Shown piece by piece: positions 10,663 through 20,376 of a DNA stretch of 64,000 bases. The first letter of the stretch is position 1, and each line of letters opens with the position of its first letter. Origin of the DNA: a virus; IMG/VR virus record IMGVR_UViG_3300046816_000070, positions 1 to 64,000 of that record, one strand, 5' to 3'. A program made the translations under genes and the position numbers. The notes below the pieces were generated by a model that worked only from the letters and a program-made list of their open reading frames with translations, had not been told where the DNA came from and made no database searches.

Positions 10663-11322
10663 TCAACCTTTGCTATAGTTAGTGAACATAGTTTCGTTGT
10701 GGTCAGCTTCGTACCAACGGATCGCTGTGGCACCGTACTTCTCTACTCGCGCCAAGTCATTCACTTCCCACGTCATCTTCATCTTGAGACGCAGGTTGCG
10801 CATCGTACGATCCTTGAACTCCCGGTCGAGTTGCAGCAGCTTGCTGCGCGGCACGACAGCCAGCCCGCCGCAGAAACGCCAGTGTGGGATGCTGTCATCT
10901 ATAGGCCGGTCGCGCCCCCAGCAGCCGGGGATCGCCAGATCATCCTTCTTCACTGTGGACAGAAAGTTGTTCAAGACTTCGATAGTAACGCCGGGTACAT
11001 GCAAGATGCCATAGTCGAGCCATACGAATACGTCTGCTTCTCTGTCGATCAGAGAGGCGGCTCCAAGCCACTCGAATTTTTGGTGGTTGACTATGTGGTA
11101 CGCGGGCGTGTTTTTCTTTGGGTTGTCGGCAAAGTGGTGCGTTGGCCACACGGGCATTTCGCTTACCTGCTTCCATAGCCAGCAATCCTCCACAGTGTTG
11201 TAGAACGCCTTGAGCGGAGCGTTCAGCGCCTTCAACTGGATGCCGAGGGCACTGTATTCCTCGGGCGGGCGCGGATGCTTTGGGATCGGCACGAAGCCGG
11301 TTACTACCCTGATTTTAGTCAT
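10663..11322 (-). CDS. Putative glycosyltransferase, paralogue of 9386 gene N-terminus
   Basis: 219 residues. The start TKIRVVTGFVPIPKHPR and the segment DVFVWLDYGILHV match the neighbouring fusion protein in order and spacing. A WLDYG motif resembles the metal-binding acidic motifs of GT-A folds, but I do not see a clean DXD. CWGRDRPID and HWRFCGGLAVVPRSK complete the similarity. It overlaps the GT2 gene by 8 bases. Tandem duplication with later fusion to a methyltransferase is the simplest history. Confidence 0.6.
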   Translation of the reverse strand: MTKIRVVTGFVPIPKHPRPPEEYSALGIQLKALNAPLKAFYNTVEDCWLWKQVSEMPVWPTHHFADNPKKNTPAYHIVNHQKFEWLGAASLIDREADVFVWLDYGILHVPGVTIEVLNNFLSTVKKDDLAIPGCWGRDRPIDDSIPHWRFCGGLAVVPRSKLLQLDREFKDRTMRNLRLKMKMTWEVNDLARVEKYGATAIRWYEADHNETMFTNYSKG

Positions 11323-13309
11323 CGAGCATCATGTCCATAATGTCTTGGGGTTCCATCGTGGCTATCCACGCTTCCTTATCTTCGCGTCCGTAGGAAATCA
11401 TTACGCGCTTTCCATCAGGATGCCACGCCATTCCTGCCGCAAACTCGATCACTTTATCGTGAAAGAAGAATGGCTTGCTGACCTTCGTCCACGCGCACTC
11501 CGGTCCCATATAGACGAACCGGTGCGTATAGTATCGTTTACCGGTCGCAGGGCTGACGTGCGCTTCGTGAATTATGCCCAGATGGCCCATGCGCCACGGG
11601 ATATACTGGCCCCCGCCGCTGAGCGTGTCATTGGCATAGCGAATTTTCTTATGTGTAATGAGGCCCGTCCTCGGGTCTAGTAGTTCGCCCAGCCGGTACA
11701 CGAACTTCAAATCGTGACCTTCGTTAGAGACGAGCGCAGCCCAGTTCTTCTCGTTCTGCCGGGTCTGCGGGTAGATAGGCTTAGGGTCATGGTACCGCAG
11801 ATAGCCGTGTTTGTCCCGCTTGATCCGGGCAAGCCATTGCTCGCACCATCCCTCCGGGTTCTGTTCACGGAGATTTGATAGCGTCCATAATTCCCCCCGC
11901 CACGCGAACAACCGGGTATCTTCAAATCCGATAACCAAGTCATACGCGGGCGCGGGGAACCCCTCAGGCGGCTGCAATGTGGCTGCCACTTGCACAGTGA
12001 AGTCGTTATTCATAGTCAACAGAAAATTGCGCGTGTTGATGGGGTTCGTGCTATTCGCTTCCCCGTTGGTACTCTTAATCAAGTACCGACCAGCTTCGTC
12101 CATCGTATAGTTCACTGTCCGCACAACACAGTAAATCTGGTTGTTGAGAACCTCGATTGACGGGTTCATCGGCGTCCAATCCTGCGGCGGCGTGAACGCG
12201 ATACGGCGCGTCTGGAATGACGGCACATATTCGCACAGCGGCTTGAGGCAGAAGAACATATTTTGCTTGGCGTGTTGCCGGTTGTGCCAGTTGACCTTCG
12301 GGTCGAGCGCCAGCGAGTTCATCACCGAGTAGGCTTGCGGGCGCAGTTTCTCGTTGTAGTATGCACAGATAGAGAACTCCTCCTTCATGCCTGTGGTGTA
12401 TGGGTAATCCAGCACGAACAAATGGTCGGAGGGGTACGGGATTTTCATCCCCTCGGCAGCGATCATCGTGCCCAGCGTGTTCTGCCCCTTCTCTCGATAA
12501 TACTTCGCCAGTTCCCACAGCGGCTCAGCGCGAGAGGGGCGATAGTTATAGGCTTCCAACATGGCGGCGATGAACCGGTCATAGCTTTTTAAGGCTGACC
12601 AGCAGCGACCAATCTCATACTTGGAATAGAATATTTCCTCGTCCCAGCTACCCAGTTCGATAACTTTCTCGTAGGCGCGGATCGCTTTTACAAAATCGCC
12701 ATCGTCCTTGTATGAGTTGGCGAGATAGAACCACGACCGCCCATTGTTGGGATGCTTTTTAAGATCGTCGCGCAGCAACTTAATATCACGCCGCGCTTTG
12801 TTGGTACGGTTCGATCCGTCTGCATGGTCATTGTACCACACGCCGGTAATATGACCAGCAGGAGGAATGTCAATGTACTCATGCGTAACGCCGACATAGC
12901 CGCCAGTTGCCCGCCGTCCAATGAACCGCACGTTGTTGTAAGTAGTGCCGCTGCCCTTCTGGGTCAGGAGATAACACTGGCCGCCAATTAGTTGCTTTTT
13001 GAAGTCCGGGTCTTCAACCACCAGTTCCATATCTGCATCGCAGAGCAGGAGATATGTCCACGGATACGGTGCAGAACGGGCGGCGTCGAGGCCCTCGTTT
13101 CTGGCTTGAGAGAAGTCGATAAACTTCCCGTGTGTAAAGTGACCGGGAATACCACGTCCCTTAAAAAATGCTTCCACAATCTCAACTGTATTATCAGTTG
13201 ATCCAGTATCATGTATCACCCAATAGTCGATGTGTGGAGCGACTGACTTGAGGGCGCGTTCGATCCGTGCCGCTTCGTTGCGGACGATCATATTCAGACA
13301 CAGTTTCAT
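11315..13309 (-). CDS. GT2 glycosyltransferase with TPR and large C-terminal domain (664 aa)
   Basis: Residues 1-~110 are a family 2 glycosyltransferase: LCLNMIVRNEAARIERAL, HDTGSTDNT and the metal-binding CDADME (Asp91/Asp93). A tetratricopeptide region follows (~190-260: SWFYLANSYKDDGDFVKAI and FYSKYEIGRCWSALKSYDR). The last ~300 residues are beta-rich (many Trp/Tyr, FEDTRLFAWRGELW, ISYGREDKEAW) and recall five-bladed propeller glycosidase/phosphorylase-like folds. I use the ATG at 13309, seven bases after GGAG. It probably builds or extends a glycan on a protein target; the fibre collagens are the obvious neighbours. Confidence 0.78.
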   Translation of the reverse strand: MKLCLNMIVRNEAARIERALKSVAPHIDYWVIHDTGSTDNTVEIVEAFFKGRGIPGHFTHGKFIDFSQARNEGLDAARSAPYPWTYLLLCDADMELVVEDPDFKKQLIGGQCYLLTQKGSGTTYNNVRFIGRRATGGYVGVTHEYIDIPPAGHITGVWYNDHADGSNRTNKARRDIKLLRDDLKKHPNNGRSWFYLANSYKDDGDFVKAIRAYEKVIELGSWDEEIFYSKYEIGRCWSALKSYDRFIAAMLEAYNYRPSRAEPLWELAKYYREKGQNTLGTMIAAEGMKIPYPSDHLFVLDYPYTTGMKEEFSICAYYNEKLRPQAYSVMNSLALDPKVNWHNRQHAKQNMFFCLKPLCEYVPSFQTRRIAFTPPQDWTPMNPSIEVLNNQIYCVVRTVNYTMDEAGRYLIKSTNGEANSTNPINTRNFLLTMNNDFTVQVAATLQPPEGFPAPAYDLVIGFEDTRLFAWRGELWTLSNLREQNPEGWCEQWLARIKRDKHGYLRYHDPKPIYPQTRQNEKNWAALVSNEGHDLKFVYRLGELLDPRTGLITHKKIRYANDTLSGGGQYIPWRMGHLGIIHEAHVSPATGKRYYTHRFVYMGPECAWTKVSKPFFFHDKVIEFAAGMAWHPDGKRVMISYGREDKEAWIATMEPQDIMDMMLDD

Positions 13310-13375
13310 CATTCAACTCCGAGGGGGTCGGCGGTTGATTAAGAACCTATACTATCCCGATTGGGATTGCAAGCG

Positions 13376-14143
13376 TTAGAATGGCGCACCGAGAGAAATT
13401 CTCAACGGACCTGTCATGCCGTAGTTGCCGCCAGTGCCACCAATACCTGTCGTTCCCGATGGACCAGTACCGCGCGGGAACTGGTTTGGTCCAGTGCTAC
13501 CGTCATTGCGCGTGAAGAAACCTGTTGCGCCGGTAATATTGGGCCAGAGAACTAGAGAGGCGTTCCACACCGCTCCTACAACATACGGATCAGACAGAGG
13601 TGGAATGAACAACAATCCGCTACCAGCCGTGACAGGACCATCAGGACCCGTAGGACCAGCCTGCGGACCTGTGATGCCTGTAGCGCCAGTCGCACCAGCC
13701 TTGCCCGGTCCATCCGTACCGGTATTACCGGTCACACCGGTTGAACCAGTCGCGGGGCCACGCGGGCCAGCGGGGCCAATGAAACCGCCCTGCAAACCTT
13801 GCGGGCCGGTCGGACCAGTTGGCTTCTGAGAACCGGCATTGCCGGAAGGACCTATTGGACCAGCAGCGCCTTGCGGGCCTGTACGGCCTGTAGGGCCAGT
13901 CGAGTTTGGATCGGGACCACGCGGACTTGCTCCGATAGGTCCAGTCGGACCCGTCGAACTGGCACCGGACGTAACAGAAGGACCAGCCTTCCCGGTTGCA
14001 CCGAGAGGGCCAGTTATGTCCTTGTCGTTGATAAGATCAATGACTTCCTTAAGAATGTTGGCCTGAGTATTGTCATCGTACACAGTAGCCGTGACGACAA
14101 CATTAGGCCAACCGCCTTGTACTAGTGGACCGGGACCAGCCAT
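13376..14143 (-). CDS. Collagen-like protein (255 aa)
   Basis: A ~45-residue N-terminal head with an amphipathic helix ([13 protein letters not shown]) leads into Gly-X-Y triplets ([21 protein letters not shown]) up to ~170. A conserved block [11 protein letters not shown] then matches the end of the collagen-like gene at 14156. A final Gly/Thr-rich tail ([14 protein letters not shown]) follows. The triplets here use more Arg, Lys and Ala than the GPT-rich fibres. Located between the portal and the glycan cassette. Confidence 0.88.
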   Translation of the reverse strand: MAGPGPLVQGGWPNVVVTATVYDDNTQANILKEVIDLINDKDITGPLGATGKAGPSVTSGASSTGPTGPIGASPRGPDPNSTGPTGRTGPQGAAGPIGPSGNAGSQKPTGPTGPQGLQGGFIGPAGPRGPATGSTGVTGNTGTDGPGKAGATGATGITGPQAGPTGPDGPVTAGSGLLFIPPLSDPYVVGAVWNASLVLWPNITGATGFFTRNDGSTGPNQFPRGTGPSGTTGIGGTGGNYGMTGPLRISLGAPF

Positions 14144-14155
14144 AGTGTTCCCCTA

Positions 14156-14731
<576 letters not shown>

Positions 14732-14773
14732 CTAATTCACCATGATTACTATCGTACATTCGTTACTGCTTCC

Positions 14774-17071
14774 TTAACCGACGCCGGGAGAGATAGGATG
14801 GCCCCCGCCGCGCGGCGTATTCCCGAGGATATTAGCCGTCTGAGGGCCGAGGCCCCCGCCTGACAACTGCCCCTGCTGGGTTCCTTGACCCACGGCAGCG
14901 GCCCTTGCCATATCCATTTGCGGATTGTTTGTCGCACCGGGCTGCCCGCCGTTCGGGCTGGCCTCAGTACCGATGTGGGTGGGGTTGCCTTCCGGCATAC
15001 CCAGCCTGCTCGCCAACACACCTGCTGTCAACTCCGTTGAAATTCTCTTAATACCCGCTCCTACACCAGTTGCCACCCCTTTGTCAACCTCTTGCTGGAT
15101 GGCCTGCTCATGCTGGCCCTGCTGGTTCTGTTTGTCCTGCTGCTCCATCTGCTCCATAGCTTCCTCGGGCGGGACAATCTCCTCCCCGTCCATACCGATG
15201 GTGCTGGACACTGACCGCAGAACCGCCGCCCTGCCTTTCAGGCCCACGATGCGCTGGTCAACCGGGTTGATGGTTGCCTGCAAGAACTCGATCTGGCGCT
15301 GGCGCAGCGTCTCGCGCTGGATGGCGACGTTCACGCCTTGGACACTGATCTTCTCCTGACCGGTCAAGATACCTGTGGTATCCGTCAGCATTATCAGATC
15401 AGACAACTGCAACAGGCACGGCTCAAACACGTCCCTGTCGATGTTGGCGCTAACTGATTGTAGTATCTTCGATGCATTGCCCATCAGCATGGCTAGCCCG
15501 GACGCTGTGCGCCCCGCGCCGCCCGATGAGGCTTGCCCACCAACGTATTTCGGGATCGCGGAAACATCGTCCGCAATAGACACAAACTCTTGAAACACAG
15601 CGATTAATTGCTGCGCGTTCGAGGTAGGCATGAAGAACGAGATTGGAACTTGCGTGTTGTTCCCGACTGGATCGTTTCGGACGTGCCACCTTTTCCACGG
15701 GAACATATCCTCGCCGTTTTCCTCGGGGGCCAAGCGGTCGTCGTTGATGACGACTTGCGGGCCTGAGGCAATGCTTAAGTTATTGACAAGACTGCGTAAA
15801 GTGGCGTTTGCCACTTCCTGCAAGTCTGTCAACAAGTCTGTCAAGCCGTTGCCGACCGGGGTGCCGGGAACTTTCTCAAAGGAGGTAATGAAGTAGGGAT
15901 GCCGCTGGCGCGGGCTGGGAGACAGTTGGCACTTGATGACGTGCGCCCCGATGACCCAGCACTGGACGTTGTAGTCTCGGAGTTCATCCGGTACGGCCAT
16001 ACCGTAATCTTGCAGGATGCGCCCCTGCACATTGCCGTTGAACTCCATCATTGAAATCATGCCGCTGCGATTGAAGGCCGGGTTCTCACGGCTCTCCAAG
16101 ACCGCGCGTTCGGCGTCGGTAGTATCCCAGTTGTCGTACAAGCCCCCACGCCCATACTCGTCCAAGACCGCGCGTAATTCGTCTTGATTGTATCCGGGCA
16201 AGTCGAGCAAGTCGTTCAACTCTGCGCGAGTGATCCGTAGCTTCTCGATCACGTTTGCGTTTTCTATATCCGCGACACCGGGGGTCCACCACAGGTCGAA
16301 CGGCGATACTCGGTTCCATGTCAGCTTAGGTTTCTGTTGAACAGTTGGCTGCCCGCCGCCCTTCGGCCACACCACTTCTGGCATGACCTTGACAACCGGG
16401 CCTTTGATACAGGCGAATGGGAAGATCGGCAGATCGACTAGGAACTCAGCCATCGCATGATAGAAGCCGCCGTCCCGTAATAGCGTTTCGATTTTGCTAT
16501 CACTGTCGCGGGCCTGTTGGGCAGCCTTCTTTTTCGCAGCGTCCTTAGCACTCTCCACCAATGCAGTACGCCGCTTGGTAACGTCCTGTGGGTTGGCAGG
16601 CTTGCCCGTGCGCTGCTGGATAATCTGCTGCTCAGTCTTAGTGAGTTGGTCGATAGACTGTATAATCTCCGGGGGTATCTCGGGGTCAGCAGGCGGCTTG
16701 ACACACCACGGCTGGTCCTGCCCCAGATAAATGTCCCGCAGGAGGGATGAAGCTGCACGACACTTCTGGGCGACGAGCCGAGCATAGACTTCGGACCCGC
16801 CCCACTTCTTGATTTCTCTAATCTTTTCAGCATTATACTGGCCGTTGAAGGTCCGCAATGCAACGAGCATACGCTCCGACCAACCCGCAGAGGTATTGCG
16901 GTGGTTTCGGAATATCTCGAATTGCCCTTTGATGTACCCCGCGAGTGGAGTGGCATCTTGCTGGGGCGGCTGCTGGGCCTGCGCAGCGGCAGCATCCCGC
17001 GCTTGGAGTTGTTGCTCCAACACTGCTGGCGGAATGACTTGCAAAACCCCAGATTGACCTAAATCACTCAT
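14774..17071 (-). CDS. Portal protein
   Basis: 765 residues, the large portal class of short-tailed phages. Visible features: a helical start with FEIFRNHRNTSAGWSERM (~50-67), a wing region with SPFDLWWTPGVADIENANVI, the crown/stem helices near SVSANIDRDVFEPCLLQL, and a Gln/Gly-rich disordered C-terminus. It forms the dodecameric ring through which DNA enters and to which adaptors attach. It is transcribed away from the terminase genes, from a shared intergenic region at 17072-17205. Confidence 0.85.
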   Translation of the reverse strand: MSDLGQSGVLQVIPPAVLEQQLQARDAAAAQAQQPPQQDATPLAGYIKGQFEIFRNHRNTSAGWSERMLVALRTFNGQYNAEKIREIKKWGGSEVYARLVAQKCRAASSLLRDIYLGQDQPWCVKPPADPEIPPEIIQSIDQLTKTEQQIIQQRTGKPANPQDVTKRRTALVESAKDAAKKKAAQQARDSDSKIETLLRDGGFYHAMAEFLVDLPIFPFACIKGPVVKVMPEVVWPKGGGQPTVQQKPKLTWNRVSPFDLWWTPGVADIENANVIEKLRITRAELNDLLDLPGYNQDELRAVLDEYGRGGLYDNWDTTDAERAVLESRENPAFNRSGMISMMEFNGNVQGRILQDYGMAVPDELRDYNVQCWVIGAHVIKCQLSPSPRQRHPYFITSFEKVPGTPVGNGLTDLLTDLQEVANATLRSLVNNLSIASGPQVVINDDRLAPEENGEDMFPWKRWHVRNDPVGNNTQVPISFFMPTSNAQQLIAVFQEFVSIADDVSAIPKYVGGQASSGGAGRTASGLAMLMGNASKILQSVSANIDRDVFEPCLLQLSDLIMLTDTTGILTGQEKISVQGVNVAIQRETLRQRQIEFLQATINPVDQRIVGLKGRAAVLRSVSSTIGMDGEEIVPPEEAMEQMEQQDKQNQQGQHEQAIQQEVDKGVATGVGAGIKRISTELTAGVLASRLGMPEGNPTHIGTEASPNGGQPGATNNPQMDMARAAAVGQGTQQGQLSGGGLGPQTANILGNTPRGGGHPISPGVG

Positions 17072-17147
17072 GCCAAGCCTTGGACGGATGGAAACTCTTG
17101 GAGAAGCTAGCCTTTATCAGCTAACAAAATCTTAAGATAAGTCGCGC

Positions 17148-17176
17148 TTGTTTTACCCTTTCTTATGTGTTATAGG
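17148..17176 (+). promoter_or_regulatory. Sigma70-like promoter for terminase unit
   Basis: TTGTTT (17148-17153), a 17-base spacer and TATAGG (17171-17176) give a reasonable host-type promoter ~30 bases before the GTG of the small-terminase gene. It lies in the 134-base divergent gap between portal and terminase genes. Confidence 0.5.
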
Positions 17177-17205
17177 CCATAAATCACTGAAATAAGGACC
17201 TATCT

Positions 17206-17697
17206 GTGACTGACACCGTGAATTTGCCGGTCCCCGCAAGGGACCTAGACTTGCACGAACTGGCCGCGTTGGCGCGGGAGGTGGCGATCAATATCGCCAA
17301 CCTGCCGGTCGCGCTGGCCAAGTTCAAGATTACCGAGGAGCAATACGCCCGGTATCTGGCCATTCCGTTCTACCGGCAGGCCCTAGAAATCGCCATCCTC
17401 GACTGGGAAAAGATACCATCGGCGGAACGGCGTTTGCAGTTGCGGGCGCAAGCCGCTATAGAAGACGGGATGCATGTCCTCGCCGCCCGGATGCAAAGCA
17501 TGGATGAACCGCTACCAGCCGCAGTTGAGGCGGGCAAGCTGTTCACCAAGATTGCCGGGATCGGTGAGACAGGCAAGACAGCCAACCCCGGAGAGAAATT
17601 CGTCATCACGATAAATCTCGGGGATGCAGAGCCGATCAAGTTCGAGAAAGACATTACCCCTCAAGCCCCGCCACCGAAGGAAATTGAGCATGAATAG
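17206..17697 (+). CDS. Putative terminase small subunit
   Basis: 163 residues, GTG start with AAGGA seven bases upstream. The N-terminal ~60 residues are helical with a helix-turn-helix-like pattern (VALAKFKITEEQYARYLAIP). A central oligomerisation helix (QLRAQAAIEDGMHVLAARM) and a short C-terminal strand region (EKFVITINLGDAEPIKF) follow. Small terminases recognise viral DNA and load it on the large subunit, whose gene lies one gene downstream. The name rests on position plus architecture. Confidence 0.65.
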   Translation: MTDTVNLPVPARDLDLHELAALAREVAINIANLPVALAKFKITEEQYARYLAIPFYRQALEIAILDWEKIPSAERRLQLRAQAAIEDGMHVLAARMQSMDEPLPAAVEAGKLFTKIAGIGETGKTANPGEKFVITINLGDAEPIKFEKDITPQAPPPKEIEHE

Positions 17698-18442
17698 GAA
17701 GCCGCGCATCTGTTACTTCGATATTGAGACTGCTCCCTCACTCGGATATTTCTGGGGCAAGCTGTGGGAGACAGACATTATCGAGGTTAGGCAGCCTTGG
17801 TACATGCTCTGCTTCGCGTACCAGTGGGAAGGCGAGGCCAAGATACACGCTCACTCCCTCCCCGAATACAAGAACTTCAAGAAAGACAAACAGGACGACA
17901 GCGCACTCATCAAGGACTTGTGGAAAGTCTTTGACGAGGCAGACATACTGATCGCGCACAACGGCGACCGCTTCGACATTCGCAAGACATACGCCCGGTT
18001 CGCGATGCTGGGTATGCCGCCGCCGTCACCGTCCAAGACCATCGACACATACAAGCAGGCCAAGCGGTGGTTCGACTTTGAGAGCAACCGGCTGAATACG
18101 CTGGGCAGGCTACTCGGGGTCGGCACGAAGCTGGCCAACACAGGGTTCGCCCTGTGGAAGAAGGTCATGCTCACCGCCGACGCAAAAGCGTGGGGCCTGA
18201 TGGTCCGGTACAACAAACAGGACGTGCGGCTGCTCAAGCGCGTCTATCTCAAGCTGCGCCCCTTCATGCGAACGCATCCGAACCTGACGATCTACGATCA
18301 CTTCGACAGGCCAGCTTGCCCGAAGTGTACGTCAGTCGATGTGGTCAAGCGCGGCTACCAGTACGCAGCCAAGTTGAAATACCAGCGGTTTCTGTGCAAC
18401 TCCTGCCACGGCTGGTTCCAGTCAGGTAAGTGTATCAAATGA
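17690..18442 (+). CDS. DEDD exonuclease with C-terminal zinc ribbon (250 aa)
   Basis: RNase H-fold 3'-5' exonuclease motifs: ExoI YFDIETAP (Asp11, Glu13), ExoII AHNGDRFDIR (~85-95) and ExoIII YNKQDVRLL (~175). The C-terminal 45 residues contain CPKC and CNSC spaced as a zinc ribbon, with a transposase/ribosomal-type sequence around them. It overlaps the small-terminase gene by 8 bases and the large-terminase gene by ATGA, so the three are translationally coupled. It might trim DNA ends during packaging or process recombination intermediates; that link is inference. Confidence 0.8.
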   Translation: MNRKPRICYFDIETAPSLGYFWGKLWETDIIEVRQPWYMLCFAYQWEGEAKIHAHSLPEYKNFKKDKQDDSALIKDLWKVFDEADILIAHNGDRFDIRKTYARFAMLGMPPPSPSKTIDTYKQAKRWFDFESNRLNTLGRLLGVGTKLANTGFALWKKVMLTADAKAWGLMVRYNKQDVRLLKRVYLKLRPFMRTHPNLTIYDHFDRPACPKCTSVDVVKRGYQYAAKLKYQRFLCNSCHGWFQSGKCIK

Positions 18443-19896
18443 TAAAATTCGACGCGACCCCCACGCCGACGATCAAGAACTTTATGAAGTCCAACGCCTT
18501 CGGGCGATTGATCGCTGGCCCTGTGGGTAGCGGCAAGACCACAGGCTGTATCGTTGAATTGTTCCGGCGCTCTATGGAGCAGGACCAAGCAGGGGACGGC
18601 TTCCGCTACACCCGCCACGCCATTGTGCGGCAGACATTGAAGCAGTTGAAAGATACTGTCCTCAAGGACTGCCGCGACTGGCTGGGCGAATTGGGCGAGT
18701 GGCGAGTATCGGAAAATACCTTCTTACTGAACTTCGGTGATGTACGCAGCGAATGGATATTCATCCCGCTGGAAGACGCACAGGATCAGGCACGGCTGCT
18801 GTCGATGCAGTTGACGGGAGCGTGGGGATCAGAAATCATCGAAATGAACTACGATATTCTCGCGCCGCTGTCAGGCCGTATTGGCCGATACCCTCGCGCC
18901 GAGAAGGGAACGCCAACGTGGAGCGGCATCATAGCCGACACCAACTTCCCTACTGATCTTACACCTTGGCACGATTTCATGGAAAATCCGCCAGCGGACT
19001 GGCAAATTTTCAAGCAGCCAAGCGGTCTATCCCCGGACGCTGAGAACCTCAACTGGCTGGTGCAGAACAAAGAGACGATCAAGTTGCCGATCAATCATCC
19101 GGCAAGGCTGGCTCAGGGGCGGCGATACTACGAGCGTCTGGTCGAAACCTACGGGGCGGATAGCGACTGGGTGAAGCGGTACGTCTATGCACAGTATGGC
19201 GAAGACCCGACCGGGGCTGCCGTGTTCAAGCAATCGTGGAATACGCAGTTCCACACCGTCGAGGACACGCTGCTGATCCCCGGCTACCCGCTCATCATCG
19301 CACAGGACTTCGGCAGGAACCCGTGGAGCCTGATCTGTCAGGTTGACCACATGGGTCGCCTGCTGGTACACAAGGAAGTTGCCGCCACCAATATAGGATT
19401 AGAGAAGCATGTCCTCGAACACCTCCGACCGGTGCTGTACAGTGATAAGTATTCTGGATACAAGGTCGCGGTTGTGGGCGACCCATCTGGTGTTGCGAAG
19501 GGGAACGTCTCCGAAGAAAGTTGTTTTGACGCGCTCAAGCGCATGGGACTACCAGCGTTCCCCGCTCCGACCAACGACATTGAACCGCGCCTACGAGCGG
19601 TGGAAGCCCTCTTGGGTCGGCAAGTCATGGGCGGACCCGCGCTCGTTGTAAGCCGGGCGGGCTGTCCCTTCCTGATACGGGCAATGGCTGGTGGCTACCG
19701 CTTCACGAAGACGAAGCAGGGGGGCCTCCGCGTTGTCCCTGAGAAGAACGATCCCGAGGGATTTTCGCACGTTGCAGACGATCTGCAATACGCCGCTCTG
19801 ATCGCACATGGGAACCTAGGATTAGAAATAGCCCGCAGGTTGCGACCACGGTTAAAAACCCCCCGCTCGTCAATATCCTCAGCAGCATGGACATGA
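18439..19896 (+). CDS. terL: Terminase large subunit
   Basis: 485 residues from the ATG at 18439 (ATGA overlap; a GTG three codons earlier is possible). The ATPase domain has Walker A GPVGSGKTT at 27-35 and a LTGAWGSEIIEM segment. The C-terminal nuclease of RNase H fold shows its acidic residues in IAQDFGRNPWS, VVGDPSG and HVADDLQYAAL. It is the motor and nuclease that packages DNA through the portal. The sequence style matches podovirus large terminases. Confidence 0.92.
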   Translation: MIKFDATPTPTIKNFMKSNAFGRLIAGPVGSGKTTGCIVELFRRSMEQDQAGDGFRYTRHAIVRQTLKQLKDTVLKDCRDWLGELGEWRVSENTFLLNFGDVRSEWIFIPLEDAQDQARLLSMQLTGAWGSEIIEMNYDILAPLSGRIGRYPRAEKGTPTWSGIIADTNFPTDLTPWHDFMENPPADWQIFKQPSGLSPDAENLNWLVQNKETIKLPINHPARLAQGRRYYERLVETYGADSDWVKRYVYAQYGEDPTGAAVFKQSWNTQFHTVEDTLLIPGYPLIIAQDFGRNPWSLICQVDHMGRLLVHKEVAATNIGLEKHVLEHLRPVLYSDKYSGYKVAVVGDPSGVAKGNVSEESCFDALKRMGLPAFPAPTNDIEPRLRAVEALLGRQVMGGPALVVSRAGCPFLIRAMAGGYRFTKTKQGGLRVVPEKNDPEGFSHVADDLQYAALIAHGNLGLEIARRLRPRLKTPRSSISSAAWT

Positions 19897-19898
19897 GA

Positions 19899-19924
19899 TA
19901 GCCTCCCCAGTTATGGAGAGGCTA
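19899..19924. terminator. Hairpin between convergent genes
   Basis: TAGCCTCCCC and GGAGAGGCTA pair over 10 positions with one mismatch around a 6-base loop, just past the large-terminase stop and before the end of the facing minus-strand gene. No strong T-run follows, so termination is plausible but not proven. Confidence 0.45.
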
Positions 19925-19935
19925 CCACGTCTGGA

Positions 19936-20058
19936 TTATTTTTTTCTTGCCCTTGCCATCGCGAGCATCATTCTTTTTTTGTCGAGGCGGTTGGGCTTGC
20001 GACCGTTAATCATCTTGGCTTGACGGCGACGGCGCTTCGCCGTGGAGGTAGCACACAT
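19936..20058 (-). CDS. Tiny basic protein (40 aa)
   Basis: The 40-codon frame starts MCATSTAKRRRRQAKM, has 17 Lys/Arg residues in all, and ends RARKK. Its ATG shares a base with the stop of the holin-like gene (TAATG), which argues for translational coupling. Charge and size suggest a nucleic-acid-binding peptide; function unknown. Confidence 0.6.
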   Translation of the reverse strand: MCATSTAKRRRRQAKMINGRKPNRLDKKRMMLAMARARKK

Positions 20059-20324
20059 TACGGAATGTCCTTGTCAGCTTGTAGGGTTTCTAGGCGAACT
20101 ATCTCGGCACGGTAGCGAGCGATCCTGCGGGCGCGGCGTCGAGCAAAGTAGTTCCGCATTGTCTGACTTTCCCATATCTGGATCGTGTACCAGACGAACG
20201 CGGCAACTGCGGCAATGGGCGGGAAGAACCCGATCAGGGAGCCGAGGATGGCGGTCCCAGACAGGGAGTGGCCTATCCAGCCGATCCAGTTAAAGTCTTC
20301 CATTGCCCGGTCCCTTACTATCAT
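20058..20324 (-). CDS. Holin-like membrane protein (88 aa)
   Basis: One long hydrophobic segment (GTAILGSLIGFFPPIAAVAAFVWYTI, split by Pro-Pro) is followed by an Arg-rich cytoplasmic tail (RRRARRIARYR), the pattern of class II/III phage holins and of T7-like lysis proteins. Two starts each have a ribosome site: ATG at 20324 (GAGG) and ATG at 20303 (AAGGG). The longer form adds a charged heptapeptide (MIVRDRA), reminiscent of holin/antiholin dual starts. A second holin candidate lies in the lysis cassette at 60545. Confidence 0.55.
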   Translation of the reverse strand: MIVRDRAMEDFNWIGWIGHSLSGTAILGSLIGFFPPIAAVAAFVWYTIQIWESQTMRNYFARRRARRIARYRAEIVRLETLQADKDIP

Positions 20325-20376
20325 GGTGGCCTCTCTCGGAGGGGTCCATTAGTATCTGCGTAAGGTTTACGCCACG

